A DNA stretch of 64,000 nucleotides from DASRDU01 sp046331565 (lineage in GTDB: Bacteria > Acidobacteriota > Blastocatellia > RBC074): contig JAXLQP010000001.1 in NCBI GenBank assembly GCA_046331565.1, forward strand, positions 1,984,001 to 2,048,000. Reading direction: 5' to 3'. This document shows, in pieces, positions 1 to 8,721 of this stretch. The position numbers and the translations under genes are program-made. Numbering within the stretch: the stretch's first letter is position 1; each line of letters opens with the position of its first letter. A model generated the notes under the pieces. It did not search any database, had not been told where the DNA came from, and was given only the letters and a program-made list of their open reading frames with translations.

Positions 1-1883
1 CCCTGCAGGCCGGGCATCACGACATCGGTGATAACCAGATCAACCTCGCCGCTGTGGGTGCGATACCAGTTGAGCGCTTCCTGACCGCTGCCTGCCGTCA
101 CAATGCGATAACCGTAACCGCTCAGCATCTCCTGCAGGAGCCGCGACACCATCGGTTCATCGTCCACTACCAGAATCGTTTCGCCACCGGCCCGCGCGCT
201 CGCGCTGCCTGCCGCCGCAGTTCTGGCCGGTGTGCGCAGGGCAGGCAGACAGATCGTGAAAGTAATGCCCTCGCACGAATCGTTTTCAGTGATCAGATAA
301 CCTTCGTGATTGCGAATGATCTCCTGCGCCATCGTCAGCCTCAGGCTGTTGCTGTCGTCGCAGGAGCGCAGATTGCAGAACTCATCGGACAACTGCTGCC
401 ACATCTTTTCATCAAGCTGGCCGCCGCTGTCCGTCAGCCGGATGAAGTGATATGAACCAGGCCGCGCACCGGGATGTTTCAGGGCGAACTGTTCATCCAG
501 AATCAGGTGTCCCGTTTCAATGATCAGTTCCCGGTGTTCCCGATCTGTCCGGTGGGCGCTGGCACAAAGGCTGAGGACGACCTGCTGAATCATTTCCTGA
601 TCGGCATTGATCGTGCCGGCACACTCGCCGGGCAGATAAGTGATGACGACGGATTCTGAAAGCGCCGATTCCAGAAAGCCGGTCGTGGTGCGCATCAGTT
701 GATTCAGGTCAACCGGCTCCGGGCGGCAGAACTGGCTGCGTCCGTAAGCCAGCAGTTGCGTCACCAGTGAGAAAGCGCCTTTGGCCGCGCGCTCAATTTC
801 AATCAGGTGACGGCTGGCGCGGTGCTGCGGGCCGATCTGCCGTCTGGCCAGCGCATTGAAACCGATGATGCCGGTCAGCAGGTTATTGAATTCGTGCGCC
901 AGCACGCTGACCAGATGACTGATGGTGTCTTCCTTGCGCGCCTGCACAAGCTGGCTGAGCAGCAGCTTTTCAGTGCTGATGTCGCGCACGGTGGCGTGCG
1001 CCTGTGTCAGTTCGCCCTCGAGATCGAAATCAGCGCGGGCGTGAATTCGTACCGGCAGCGTGCGCCCGTCGCGGCAGATTTGCTCGGTTTCCATCATCGC
1101 CCGGCCAGTCACCCGCAACCGGTTGAGAAATTCAGGAAACTCAGTCGCGCCGCTGGCAATCAGCAGATCAGCGACCCGCCACCGGCCAAAGAATTCCTCG
1201 CGCCTGTAACCGAGCCATTCAAGCTGCGTCTGGTTGACTTCGATGATCGTGCCGTCAGCCAGAAACGAGAGATACCCGTCCTGCGCGTTGGCGTATAAAT
1301 CCAGAAAGCGTTTGCGTTCGGCCCTCGCCTCGCGGGCCACAATCACCTGTCTGAGCGCGACTGATGACTGGCGGGCAAAAATTTCAATCGCTTCCAGTTC
1401 GTGTTCACGAAATTCGCCCGCTGAACTGCCGTCCACTCTGAGCAGCCCGATGATCTCTTCCCCGCGCCAGAGCGGCGTTGAATACTGCGCGCTGATCGTC
1501 TGCTGACCGGCGCTGTGTTCGTGCGCCGCGCTGTTCGGCTGCGCTTCGCTGATGTCGCCGCTCGCGGCCACCAGCGTCAGACTTTCCTGCCGGTCATCGG
1601 CCAGATAAACCGCACAGCCGCGATGACCAAAGACCTGCTGAAAGAGCGTCACCGTTTCCTGCAACGCAACTTCAGCATCAACTGTGGAAGCCAGAATCAG
1701 ATTGACCCGGTCAAGAATCTGCAATTTCAGATCGTGCCAGACCAGATCAACAATGGCTGAATCTGATTCTGCTTCCGCCTGCTGAGGACGCTCAGGCGGC
1801 TCGGAACTGGCAGCCACCAGACCGGCACCGACCAGCAGACCAGATTGTGTTGCTTTCTGACTTACCACACTGACCTCAGTCAT
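1..1883 (-). CDS. Hybrid sensor histidine kinase (GAF-PAS-HisKA-REC), 3' end outside window
   Basis: The reverse strand reads open from an ATG at 1883 to the window edge, about 627 residues, with the C-terminus missing. A GAF-like sensor (about residues 55-200) is followed by a PAS-like region (about 210-320), an H-box LAHEFNNLLTG with His330, a poor ATPase region, and a receiver domain starting near residue 566 (ILVVDDEP, then a phospho-acceptor in ITDVVMPG). No membrane segment is visible, so it should be cytoplasmic. The ATPase part is odd: the N-box reads LSLCASA, with Ser where two Asn are usual, and the GTGLGLS glycine box is replaced by SNSLRLT. Kinase activity is therefore doubtful; phosphatase or phosphotransfer function is possible. 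The input signal is unknown. Confidence 0.85.
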   Translation of the reverse strand, partial: MTEVSVVSQKATQSGLLVGAGLVAASSEPPERPQQAEAESDSAIVDLVWHDLKLQILDRVNLILASTVDAEVALQETVTLFQQVFGHRGCAVYLADDRQESLTLVAASGDISEAQPNSAAHEHSAGQQTISAQYSTPLWRGEEIIGLLRVDGSSAGEFREHELEAIEIFARQSSVALRQVIVAREARAERKRFLDLYANAQDGYLSFLADGTIIEVNQTQLEWLGYRREEFFGRWRVADLLIASGATEFPEFLNRLRVTGRAMMETEQICRDGRTLPVRIHARADFDLEGELTQAHATVRDISTEKLLLSQLVQARKEDTISHLVSVLAHEFNNLLTGIIGFNALARRQIGPQHRASRHLIEIERAAKGAFSLVTQLLAYGRSQFCRPEPVDLNQLMRTTTGFLESALSESVVITYLPGECAGTINADQEMIQQVVLSLCASAHRTDREHRELIIETGHLILDEQFALKHPGARPGSYHFIRLTDSGGQLDEKMWQQLSDEFCNLRSCDDSNSLRLTMAQEIIRNHEGYLITENDSCEGITFTICLPALRTPARTAAAGSASARAGGETILVVDDEPMVSRLLQEMLSGYGYRIVTAGSGQEALNWYRTHSGEVDLVITDVVMPGLQ

Positions 1884-2274
1884 CTGACGATTCGCTGATG
1901 ATGCTGCCCGGTTCACAGCCCGTCGCCGCTGCGACGCTGCTCCTTAGTGCAACGGGTATGCCAGATCAATCCCCTCAATTCAGGCGGCCTTTCGGCAACG
2001 CAAAGTTGTTGTGAGCATTACGATCCGGCAGTTTGCCGCAATCCTGACGGCTTTCGGTCAAAGTGACCCTGGCAGGGTGGAAGGGGAAAATAAGGACAGA
2101 TGGCAGTGGGGCATTCCGGGACAGTGATGATTGGGGGATGGGAGTTGGGGGTTGGGGGTTGGAAAGAAGAGGAGAAAAGGAGAAGAGGGGAAGAGGAGAA
2201 AAGGATTTTCAATGTTTCCTCTTCTCCTCTTCCCCTCTTCTCCCTGACTCCTGCCCCCCGTCGTCCCATCTTTC
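1884..2274. other. Intergenic region before the sensor kinase gene
   Basis: About 390 bases lie between the kinase start and the end of ettA. Short reading frames here are antisense mirrors of a purine-rich repeat and look non-coding. The kinase promoter should be in the 1884-2050 part but I see no clear -35/-10 pair. The 2120-2243 part is a G- and A-rich tract that holds an inverted repeat. Confidence 0.5.
2179..2243. repeat. Inverted repeat, purine-rich arms of 22 bp
   Basis: The arm at 2179-2200 (GGAGAAGAGGGGAAGAGGAG...) is the perfect complement of 2222-2243, with a 21-base loop. One strand is pure purine, so each arm is a homopurine tract. It lies 30 bases past the ettA stop. There is no T-run, so it is not a classical terminator. 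Confidence 0.85.
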
Positions 2275-3957
2275 TTAATCGCGGGTGAGGCTGCGGTATT
2301 TGATGCGGTGCGGCTGATCGGCGGCGGCGCCGAGGCGGGCGCGGCGGTCGGCTTCGTATTCTGAATAGTTGCCGTCGAACCAGACCACTTTGCTGTCGCC
2401 TTCAAAGGCCAGTATGTGTGTGGCGACACGGTCGAGAAACCAGCGGTCGTGGCTGATGATGACGGCGCATCCGGCAAAGTTTTCAAGCGCCTCTTCAAGC
2501 GCGCGCATCGTGTTCACGTCCAGGTCGTTGGTCGGTTCATCAAGCAGCAGCACATTCGCGCCTTCCTTCAGCATTTTGGCCAGATGCACGCGATTGCGTT
2601 CGCCGCCTGAAAGCTGCCCGACTTTTTTCTGCTGATCGCTGCCCGAAAAATTGAAGCGCGCCACGTAAGCCCGCGAATTGACTTCACGATTGCCGAGCCT
2701 GACCACATCCAGCCCGTCAGAGATTTCTTCCCAGATCGTTTTGTCCGCCGCGAGCGGGCGGTTCTGATCAACGTAAGCAAGCCTCACCGTTTCGCCGGTG
2801 CGAATCGTGCCGCTCTCGGGCTGCTCCTGGCCGGTGATCATTCTGAAAAGCGTCGTCTTCCCCGCTCCGTTCGGGCCGATGATGCCGATGATGCCGCCCG
2901 GAGGCAGCTTGAACGTCATCCCTTCGACCAGCAGATTAGCGCCGTAACCTTTGCTGACGTTGTCGGCTTCGATCACCACTTCGCCAAGGCGCGGCCCCGG
3001 TGGAATGTAAATTTCCAGCTCGCCGCTGCGCCGTTCAGTTTCCTGGCTCAGAAGCTGTTCGTAGGATTTAATGCGCGCTTTTGATTTCGCGTGTCGTGCT
3101 TTCGGCGACATGCGAATCCATTCCAGTTCGCGCTGCAAAGTCTTCTGCCGGTCTGATTCCTGTTTCTCTTCCTGCCGCAGCCGCTCCTGTTTCTGTGCGA
3201 GCCACGATGAATAATTGCCCTTCCAGGGAATGCCCTGCCCGCGATCAAGTTCCAGAATCCATCCGGCCACGTTGTCCAGAAAATAACGGTCGTGCGTCAC
3301 CGCGATGACCGTGCCCGGATAGCGTTGCAGGTGATGTTCAAGCCACGCGACCGATTCAGCATCGAGGTGATTGGTCGGTTCATCGAGCAGCAGAATGTCA
3401 GGCTGTCTGAGCAGCAGGCGGCAGAGCGCCACGCGCCGCTTTTCGCCGCCCGATAAAACTCTGACCGGAGTTTCACCCGGCGGGCAGCGCAGCGCATCCA
3501 TCGCCATTTCGAGGCGCGCATCAAGATCCCAGGCATTCAGCGCATCCAGTTTCTCCTGTACCTCGCCCTGGCGTTCGAGCAGGCGGTTCATTTCGTCGTC
3601 ATCCATCGGCTCAGCAAACTTGTTGCTGATCTCTTCAAATTCGCGCAGCAGATCAACCGTTTCCTGCACGCCCTGCTCAACGATTTCGCGCACGGTCTTT
3701 GATTCATCAAGCTGCGGCTCCTGTTCGAGAAAGCCGATGGTGAAACCGGGCGCGAGCACGGTTTCGCCGTTGAACTCCTTGTCCACCCCGGCCAGGATGC
3801 GCAGCAGCGAGCTTTTGCCGGAGCCGTTCAGGCCCAGCACGCCAATCTTCGCGCCGTAAAAATACGAAAGATAAATGTCCTTGAGGACAGGCTTCCTGTC
3901 GTAATACCTGCTGACCCCGATCATCGAATAGATGACCTTGTTCGGTTCGTTACTCAT
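2275..3957 (-). CDS. ettA: ABC-F ATPase, energy-dependent translational throttle EttA
   Basis: A 560-residue ABC-F protein with two ATPase cassettes. Cassette 1 has Walker A GLNGSGKS, signature LSGGEKRRVAL and Walker B LLLDEPTNHLD. The basic linker contains the EttA-type WIRMSPKARHAKSKARI segment. Cassette 2 has GPNGAGKT, LSGGERNRVHL and LLLDEPTNDLD. Known EttA proteins bind the ribosomal E site and gate the first elongation step according to the ATP/ADP ratio. Length, linker and C-terminal SEYEADRRARLG match the EttA branch rather than resistance-type ABC-F proteins. It stands alone, with no operon partner. The start is the ATG at 3957; only a weak GGAG lies upstream. Confidence 0.95.
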   Translation of the reverse strand: MSNEPNKVIYSMIGVSRYYDRKPVLKDIYLSYFYGAKIGVLGLNGSGKSSLLRILAGVDKEFNGETVLAPGFTIGFLEQEPQLDESKTVREIVEQGVQETVDLLREFEEISNKFAEPMDDDEMNRLLERQGEVQEKLDALNAWDLDARLEMAMDALRCPPGETPVRVLSGGEKRRVALCRLLLRQPDILLLDEPTNHLDAESVAWLEHHLQRYPGTVIAVTHDRYFLDNVAGWILELDRGQGIPWKGNYSSWLAQKQERLRQEEKQESDRQKTLQRELEWIRMSPKARHAKSKARIKSYEQLLSQETERRSGELEIYIPPGPRLGEVVIEADNVSKGYGANLLVEGMTFKLPPGGIIGIIGPNGAGKTTLFRMITGQEQPESGTIRTGETVRLAYVDQNRPLAADKTIWEEISDGLDVVRLGNREVNSRAYVARFNFSGSDQQKKVGQLSGGERNRVHLAKMLKEGANVLLLDEPTNDLDVNTMRALEEALENFAGCAVIISHDRWFLDRVATHILAFEGDSKVVWFDGNYSEYEADRRARLGAAADQPHRIKYRSLTRD

Positions 3958-4142
3958 AAAAAATCTGTTTCAGCTCCTGATTGTCTCTGTGATCGGAATG
4001 ATGGTGGTAAAGGTCACTACAACACCAAACGGCAGTGATGACAAGTGCAGGCGCGCCGTGTCGCACAATCAGCCGCGCACAAAGCACTCACTCAAAACAC
4101 ACTGCCAGGAAACCGGGCGCTTCCGGGATGAATGGCCGGTCA

Positions 4143-5090
4143 CTATTGCTTACTGTTCTGTGTCGCTGTGTTCCGCCCGGCCAGACACCAGCCCGTCAGA
4201 CCGCACAGACCCGCGCCCAGCGCATTCGCAGTGCCGTGCAAAGCGCGCATCCAGGGGATGTCAGGCCAGGCCGAAGGAATGTAAAACCGCAGTCCGTACA
4301 AAGCCGCGAGCGCCATGCCGAAGGTCAGCGACAATGCCGCCGCCAGCCACAATCCGCGAATCAGCCGCGCCGCGCCGGATTGCCTGGCCAGCCTGAAATG
4401 CAGCAGCGCCGTCAGCCATCCGGCCAGCGCCGTCAGCAGCGCAGCCAGGCTTTCAAAAGCGTGATTGAATCCAAGCTGTGTGGCAGTAATGCCCATTGCG
4501 GTCAAAGGAACTCCGGCCATCACGCCTGCAGCGGCCAGCCGACTCAGGCCGTCTTTCAGCCTGCGCCCGGCCAGCCCTGTCAGCAGCGGCAGCACGAATC
4601 CGGCATAATGAAAATGAATCGCCGTCAGCAGCACAATGACCGGATCAAAGCGCAGCGGTCGCGCGCCAGACTGTGCCAGCACAACCCACACACCACCGAC
4701 AAACAGAAAGATCAGTCCGGCATCCGCGCAATGTTCTTCAATCATGGCAAAGCCGCGCTGCCAGACTCGCCTCGCCCCGACCAGCGCAATCAGCAGCGTC
4801 ACCAGCAGCCAGGGCAGCGCCAGCCCCGCCGCCAGCCGACCCGGAGCCTGCGCAAACGAATAACTCAGCAGCAGCGCCGCAGGCAGTTGCAACATCATCG
4901 CCAGTCGCAACAGCCCCTGCCCACTACCTGCCGCGCACATCAGCCCCACAGGAATCAGCACAAGCGCAGCCAGCAGCAGCAGCAGCACGCCCCATCTCAC
5001 TTCAAGCGGCGACGAACGCCACACCATCAACAGCGCCAGCCAGACGAGACCGCCGATCACAGATGATGTTGCAGGCTTCAGCATCACCAT
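4143..5090 (-). CDS. YndJ-like integral membrane protein
   Basis: A 315-residue, very hydrophobic protein with about eight to nine predicted membrane segments and a central IHFHYAGFVLPLLTGL segment typical of YndJ-like proteins. Its biochemical role is unknown. The start ATG follows the DUF1990 stop directly, and an AGGA lies inside the upstream gene, so translation is probably coupled. It is the last gene of the TetR-associated operon. YndJ and DUF1990 proteins are often encoded together, which supports the call. The long antisense reading frames over this gene come from its codon use. Confidence 0.75.
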   Translation of the reverse strand: MVMLKPATSSVIGGLVWLALLMVWRSSPLEVRWGVLLLLLAALVLIPVGLMCAAGSGQGLLRLAMMLQLPAALLLSYSFAQAPGRLAAGLALPWLLVTLLIALVGARRVWQRGFAMIEEHCADAGLIFLFVGGVWVVLAQSGARPLRFDPVIVLLTAIHFHYAGFVLPLLTGLAGRRLKDGLSRLAAAGVMAGVPLTAMGITATQLGFNHAFESLAALLTALAGWLTALLHFRLARQSGAARLIRGLWLAAALSLTFGMALAALYGLRFYIPSAWPDIPWMRALHGTANALGAGLCGLTGWCLAGRNTATQNSKQ

Positions 5091-5675
5091 TCACTTTCCT
5101 TTCGCAGTAGCTGCGACCATCGCGGCCAGCGACTCACGCGCAAAGCGGCGCTGCAGTCGTCGCGCCAGCGGATAAGCCAGTCTGACCAGCGGATGCCGGG
5201 GCTGCGAAAAGGCCCGCAGGTCGTACCACACTGCATCATCAGCGCGCTGCCACTCAATCAGAAACCGCTCTTCGCCGCATTCGACGTGCTCCGGCAGCGT
5301 GCCATAAGCAAACCCGAACCGCCGCACCGGCCCGTCTTCATTGATGACATAAACGATGCGACACGCATTGAGCCACCAGCCGCCATAACACCGCGCCATC
5401 ATTCCCACGACTGTACCCGCTGCAAGCGGCGCATCGGGCGGATAAATTTCAGTCCATCCCGGCGGAAACATCCGCCACCGTCGCAACGCCGCGCAGGCAG
5501 CCGCAAACGCCGCTTCACCGCTGCCCAGCCGGACGCGATTGTGATCGCGGTCAAAGCCCGGCGGCGCGCAGTCATCACGCGTTGCGCCAGCTCCGGGATA
5601 AGTAAAATTGCACGCCGCCTGCCGTTCAATCAGCGCGGCAATTGTTTCTGCTGTGGGTCGGCGCAGAGAAAACAT
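5091..5675 (-). CDS. DUF1990 family protein
   Basis: A 194-residue soluble protein. Recognisable family features are the N-terminal NFTYPGAGATR segment, a central GMMARCYGGWWLNACRIVYV strand region and the EHVECGEERFLIEW segment near the C-terminal half. DUF1990 has no established biochemical activity. It lies between the TetR regulator (11-base gap) and the YndJ-like gene (adjacent). An AGGG about nine bases before the ATG supports this start. Confidence 0.8.
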   Translation of the reverse strand: MFSLRRPTAETIAALIERQAACNFTYPGAGATRDDCAPPGFDRDHNRVRLGSGEAAFAAACAALRRWRMFPPGWTEIYPPDAPLAAGTVVGMMARCYGGWWLNACRIVYVINEDGPVRRFGFAYGTLPEHVECGEERFLIEWQRADDAVWYDLRAFSQPRHPLVRLAYPLARRLQRRFARESLAAMVAATAKGK

Positions 5676-5686
5676 CGTCAGTCCCT

Positions 5687-6403
5687 TCAGGCCATTTCCT
5701 CACGCAGGCTGCTGACAAGCTGCAAGACCGATTTGCGCAGCGGGCGCATCAGCGGCACGCTGGCCAGCGTGATCAGTTTCACGATGATGTCAGCGGTCTG
5801 TTCCATCAGGCGGCGCGTTTTGCGCTGCTTCGGTGAATTGTCGTGAATCCAGAACAGAATGATGCCCATTTGATAGAACCACAGCAGCAGCGGCAGTTCA
5901 GCCAGCAGATCAGCGGGAATTTTTGCCTTTGCGCCGCGCACGACTTCGGCAAACAGTTCAATGCTTTCCTGCCGCGCCGGAGCCGATTCGGGGCTGAACG
6001 GATTGAGCGGGCTGCCCGGATCAGCCGCCGTGCGAAAGAGAATGCCCGCGAACTGATGATAAGGGCCGATGTTGTCGAGAATCGCATTCATCACGCCCGG
6101 CAGCCGCGCCTTCAGCGTGCGCTCGCGTTCCAGCACCGGCGCGGCTGAAGCCGCATGCTGTTCGTGAACACGCTCGTAAAAGGCCTGGATCAGATGTTCC
6201 TTCGAGCGAAAGTGATAATAAGTATTGCCGAGCGCAACCCCGGCTTTTTCGGCAATGGCGCGCATCGTGGTTTCTTCATAACCGCGCTCGCTGAATATAT
6301 CCAGCGCCGTTTCCAGAATCAGCGACCGCGTCTGCTCGCCCTTGCTCGCCGCTTCACCTGACTCCAGCAACAGCGCCTTTCGGTGGATCGGTTTCTTTGG
6401 CAT
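5687..6403 (-). CDS. TetR family transcriptional regulator
   Basis: A 238-residue regulator. The N-terminal helix-turn-helix region reads ILETALDIFSERGYEETTMRAIAEKAGVALGNTYYHFRSK in register, which is the classic TetR_N pattern; the C-terminal domain would bind a ligand. The chosen ATG at 6403 has GGAGAG about seven bases upstream; the longer frame to 6451 has no such site and runs into an inverted repeat. It sits mid-operon, and the operon promoter carries three CTGAAC-GTTCAG palindromes, so it probably represses its own operon. The ligand is unknown. Confidence 0.92.
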   Translation of the reverse strand: MPKKPIHRKALLLESGEAASKGEQTRSLILETALDIFSERGYEETTMRAIAEKAGVALGNTYYHFRSKEHLIQAFYERVHEQHAASAAPVLERERTLKARLPGVMNAILDNIGPYHQFAGILFRTAADPGSPLNPFSPESAPARQESIELFAEVVRGAKAKIPADLLAELPLLLWFYQMGIILFWIHDNSPKQRKTRRLMEQTADIIVKLITLASVPLMRPLRKSVLQLVSSLREEMA

Positions 6404-6424
6404 GTCCGCTCTCCTGTCGGATGA

Positions 6425-6483
6425 CGAAGGCCACGAAGAAGCGTGATTCAAAGCGCCACTCTTCGTCTTCTTCGCGGCCTTCG
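6425..6483. repeat. Inverted repeat, CACGAAG family
   Basis: The 17-base arm 6425-6441 pairs with 6467-6483 with one mismatch. It lies in the short gap between the DCC-protein stop and the tetR start, inside the operon. The motif resembles the CACGAAGAACACGAAG elements at 17932, 40565 and 56068. Confidence 0.75.
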
Positions 6484-6492
6484 TGATTGCGT

Positions 6493-6849
6493 CTATCTCC
6501 GGCGATAGCCGAATCTGAATCGCAGGCTCGACGCTCTGACAACAAAGCGGCGAGCCAGCGGCATCAGTTCGGGCGCGCTGAATCGCAGCGCCCAGCCGCG
6601 ATAATCACGCAGCGCCCACAAACACATCAGCCACGCGCCCGCCCCGCGATAGTATTCGCCCGATTCGCTGACGACCGTCAGTTCTTTGAGCGTCGCGGAG
6701 TGATCGAGCAGCGGGTAACGCGCTGCCGCTTCGGCTGAACCGGCGGCGATGAAATCGAGATCAACGTATTTCGCCTGCGCCAGCAGCCACGTTCTGATCC
6801 GGCAGCACAGATTGCAGTTCGCATCGTAAAGCACCGTCAGTACGCGCAT
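6493..6849 (-). CDS. DCC family (DUF393) thiol-disulfide oxidoreductase-like protein
   Basis: A 118-residue protein beginning VLTVLYDANCNLCCRI, the DxxCxxC motif that names the DCC family. The family is thought to have a thioredoxin-like fold, but substrates are not known. GGAGGC eight bases upstream supports the ATG at 6849. It is the second gene of the TetR operon, after a small membrane protein, so it may act at the membrane together with it. The basic C-terminus (SLRFRFGYRRR) is notable. Confidence 0.85.
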   Translation of the reverse strand: MRVLTVLYDANCNLCCRIRTWLLAQAKYVDLDFIAAGSAEAAARYPLLDHSATLKELTVVSESGEYYRGAGAWLMCLWALRDYRGWALRFSAPELMPLARRFVVRASSLRFRFGYRRR

Positions 6850-6878
6850 GGTTTTCGCCTCCGCTTTCGCCAGCCGCT

Positions 6879-7328
6879 TCAGCGCGGCTGATAAATCCCC
6901 TGACGATACGGCATCTGCCCGGCAGCATCCGGCTCGCGCACGACCGTGCAGCCATCGGGCAGGACCGGCGGCGGCGCATACATCAGCGAACTGCGACGGC
7001 GAATGCGACTGAAAACATACAGGTTGAAAAAGTGCATTGCGCCGAGCACGACCAGCACCATGCCGAGTTTCGCTGACAGCGCCTCAATCGCTCCCTGCGC
7101 GCTGTCAACCGCGTAACCCAGCTTCAGCGCCAGCGACACGAAGCCGAAGTTGACCAGATAAAATCCGACCACCAGCAGATGATTGACCGAATCGGCCAGC
7201 GATTCATTACCCTGAAACACATCCACCAGAAAAACCCGCCCGTTTTGATGCAGCGTCCGTCCGACCCAGACCGTCAGCCCCAGACTGCACAGCAGGTAAA
7301 GAATGTAAGTGACAACCATGTGATTCAT
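6879..7328 (-). CDS. Small membrane protein, first gene of TetR operon
   Basis: A 149-residue protein that I do not recognise. It has about three hydrophobic segments (near residues 4-24, 48-70 and 88-108) and a soluble C-terminal tail of about 40 residues. A good GGAGGG lies about six bases before the first ATG, which favours 7328 over the internal ATG three codons later. It is preceded by a clear promoter with operator palindromes. Its pairing with a DCC oxidoreductase suggests a membrane redox or transport role, but that is only inference from context. Confidence 0.8.
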   Translation of the reverse strand: MNHMVVTYILYLLCSLGLTVWVGRTLHQNGRVFLVDVFQGNESLADSVNHLLVVGFYLVNFGFVSLALKLGYAVDSAQGAIEALSAKLGMVLVVLGAMHFFNLYVFSRIRRRSSLMYAPPPVLPDGCTVVREPDAAGQMPYRQGIYQPR

Positions 7329-7356
7329 TGTCCGCCCTCCGGTTGGTGCAACTGAA

Positions 7357-7390
7357 CTGAACGTGTTCAGCTATTTCTGAACACGTTCAA
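7357..7390. promoter_or_regulatory. Two TetR-type operator palindromes downstream of the -10 box
   Basis: CTGAACGTGTTCAG (7357-7370) and CTGAACACGTTCAA (7377-7390) are near-perfect 14-base dyads, centred 20 bases apart. They lie between the predicted -10 box and the first gene, where a bound repressor would block transcription. The likely ligand is the TetR protein encoded in the same operon. Confidence 0.75.
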
Positions 7391-7394
7391 AAAC

Positions 7395-7423
7395 ACTATA
7401 CGCTCAGCCGCCCACTCCGGCAA
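7395..7423 (-). promoter_or_regulatory. Predicted sigma-70-type promoter of the TetR operon
   Basis: On the minus strand TTGCCG (7423-7418) and TATAGT (7400-7395) are separated by 17 bases. This is a good vegetative promoter aimed at the membrane-protein gene starting at 7328. Operator palindromes flank it on both sides. Confidence 0.65.
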
Positions 7424-7432
7424 CAGAATTTT

Positions 7433-7446
7433 CTGAACGCGTTCAG
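7433..7446. promoter_or_regulatory. Upstream TetR-type operator palindrome
   Basis: CTGAACGCGTTCAG is a perfect 14-base palindrome, ten bases upstream of the -35 box. It shares the CTGAAC...GTTCAG arms with the two downstream copies. Three sites would allow looping or cooperative repression. Confidence 0.75.
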
Positions 7447-7530
7447 TTTTTTCAGAGCGGAATCAGGGCAATCTCACAACGGCAGTGCGGGGGCGGCAGG
7501 CGGCGCGTCCCCGCATTGATGAAAGGCAGG

Positions 7531-8721
7531 TTACACTTTGATGAAGATGCGGCGGCGATAAAGGATCGTCATCAGTCCCAGCCAGAGCAGCACGTAACTG
7601 AGCGCAAAGGCCAGCGAAGCGTTGACGGGCGACAGCCACGCAGCAAAGAGGCGTTCATAGAGAAACGTTTTCAGGTCGCCCGGCGTGCCGTCTGTTTTCA
7701 TCATCGGGATGATGCCCAGCACCCGCGCCATCAGGCCTGACAGCACGTACAGCGCCAGCGCGTTGACGCCGAAAATCACAAACGGCTTGGCCCATTTTCT
7801 GTAACTCTTGATGTCAACGGCCCAGTAACAGAGCGCCAGCAGTTCGAGCGCCATGCCCGCCGTAAAGACAACATACGAACTTGTCCACAGCGCCTTGTTG
7901 ATCGGAAAGGCCAGATCCCACACATAGCCGACGATGATGCAGAGCGCGCCGACGGCAAACATTCCGGCGGCCTTGTCGAGCGGTTCACGCTTCATTTGCA
8001 GCCAGCGCCCGGTCAGCACCCCGGCCAGACAGGTTGAAATCGCCGGGGCAGTGCTGAGAATGCCTTCGGGATCGTACAGCGGGCGGTAGATGTGACCCGG
8101 CAGCAGCGTGCGATCAATCCACGAAGCCAGGCTGCCTTCCATACTCAGATCGCCCGCCGCATAACCCGGCGCGGGAATGGTTTTCATGACCAGCCAGTAG
8201 AGCAGCAGCAGCGCCGCCGCAATCACCGCCTGCCCCCGGACTCTGAATTTCAGAAAGATGATCGCCGCGCAGAAATAACAGACCGCGATGCGTTGCAGCA
8301 CGCCTGGAATACGAATGTGCGCGAACTTGTCGAGCGTGTACGGAAAGCCGTGCAGCACAATCAGGCTGATGAAAAAGATGAGCAGCGAGCGGCGCAGAAT
8401 TTTCAGATACAGATCGCGCTGCGTTCCGCCCTGCTCGACGCGCCGCTGAAAGGCCAGCGGAATGGCCACGCCGACAATGAAGATGAAGAACGGAAAGATC
8501 AGATCGGTCGGCGTCCAGCCGTGCCATTCAGCGTGTCGGAGCGGCGCATAAACCGCATTCCAGTTGCCCGGATTATTGACCAGCACCATGGCGGCAATCG
8601 TCAGCCCGCGAAAAACATCCAGCGACAACAAACGCCCCGACAGCACAGTGCTGGCCGCAGCGGCTTCAACAGGCCTGTCAGCGACAGCGGCAGGCGGCGA
8701 AGTAATGGTTAATTCAGGCAT
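7531..8721 (-). CDS. NagX/DUF5009-like multi-pass membrane acyltransferase
   Basis: A 396-residue membrane protein with about ten to twelve segments. The N-terminal RLLSLDVFRGLTIAAMVLVN and the segment HGWTPTDLIFPFFIFIVGV are diagnostic of the NagX / heparan-alpha-glucosaminide N-acetyltransferase-like (DUF5009) group. Such proteins are thought to acetylate sugars across a membrane or to act in N-acetylglucosamine use; substrate here is unknown. GGAGG eight bases before the ATG at 8721 supports the start. It appears monocistronic. Confidence 0.85.
   Translation of the reverse strand: MPELTITSPPAAVADRPVEAAAASTVLSGRLLSLDVFRGLTIAAMVLVNNPGNWNAVYAPLRHAEWHGWTPTDLIFPFFIFIVGVAIPLAFQRRVEQGGTQRDLYLKILRRSLLIFFISLIVLHGFPYTLDKFAHIRIPGVLQRIAVCYFCAAIIFLKFRVRGQAVIAAALLLLYWLVMKTIPAPGYAAGDLSMEGSLASWIDRTLLPGHIYRPLYDPEGILSTAPAISTCLAGVLTGRWLQMKREPLDKAAGMFAVGALCIIVGYVWDLAFPINKALWTSSYVVFTAGMALELLALCYWAVDIKSYRKWAKPFVIFGVNALALYVLSGLMARVLGIIPMMKTDGTPGDLKTFLYERLFAAWLSPVNASLAFALSYVLLWLGLMTILYRRRIFIKV

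Noticed and set aside
54..1760. Several plus-strand frames opposite the sensor kinase
   Set aside because: They are antisense shadows of a single 627-codon kinase frame with recognisable domains.
2179..2243. Rho-independent terminator of ettA
   Set aside because: The stem is stable but has no T-run on the minus strand, so it is listed as a repeat.
4035..5066. 343-codon plus-strand frame opposite the YndJ-like gene
   Set aside because: Its product is Gln/Arg/His-rich low-complexity sequence without any motif and lies antisense to a clear membrane protein; it comes from codon bias.
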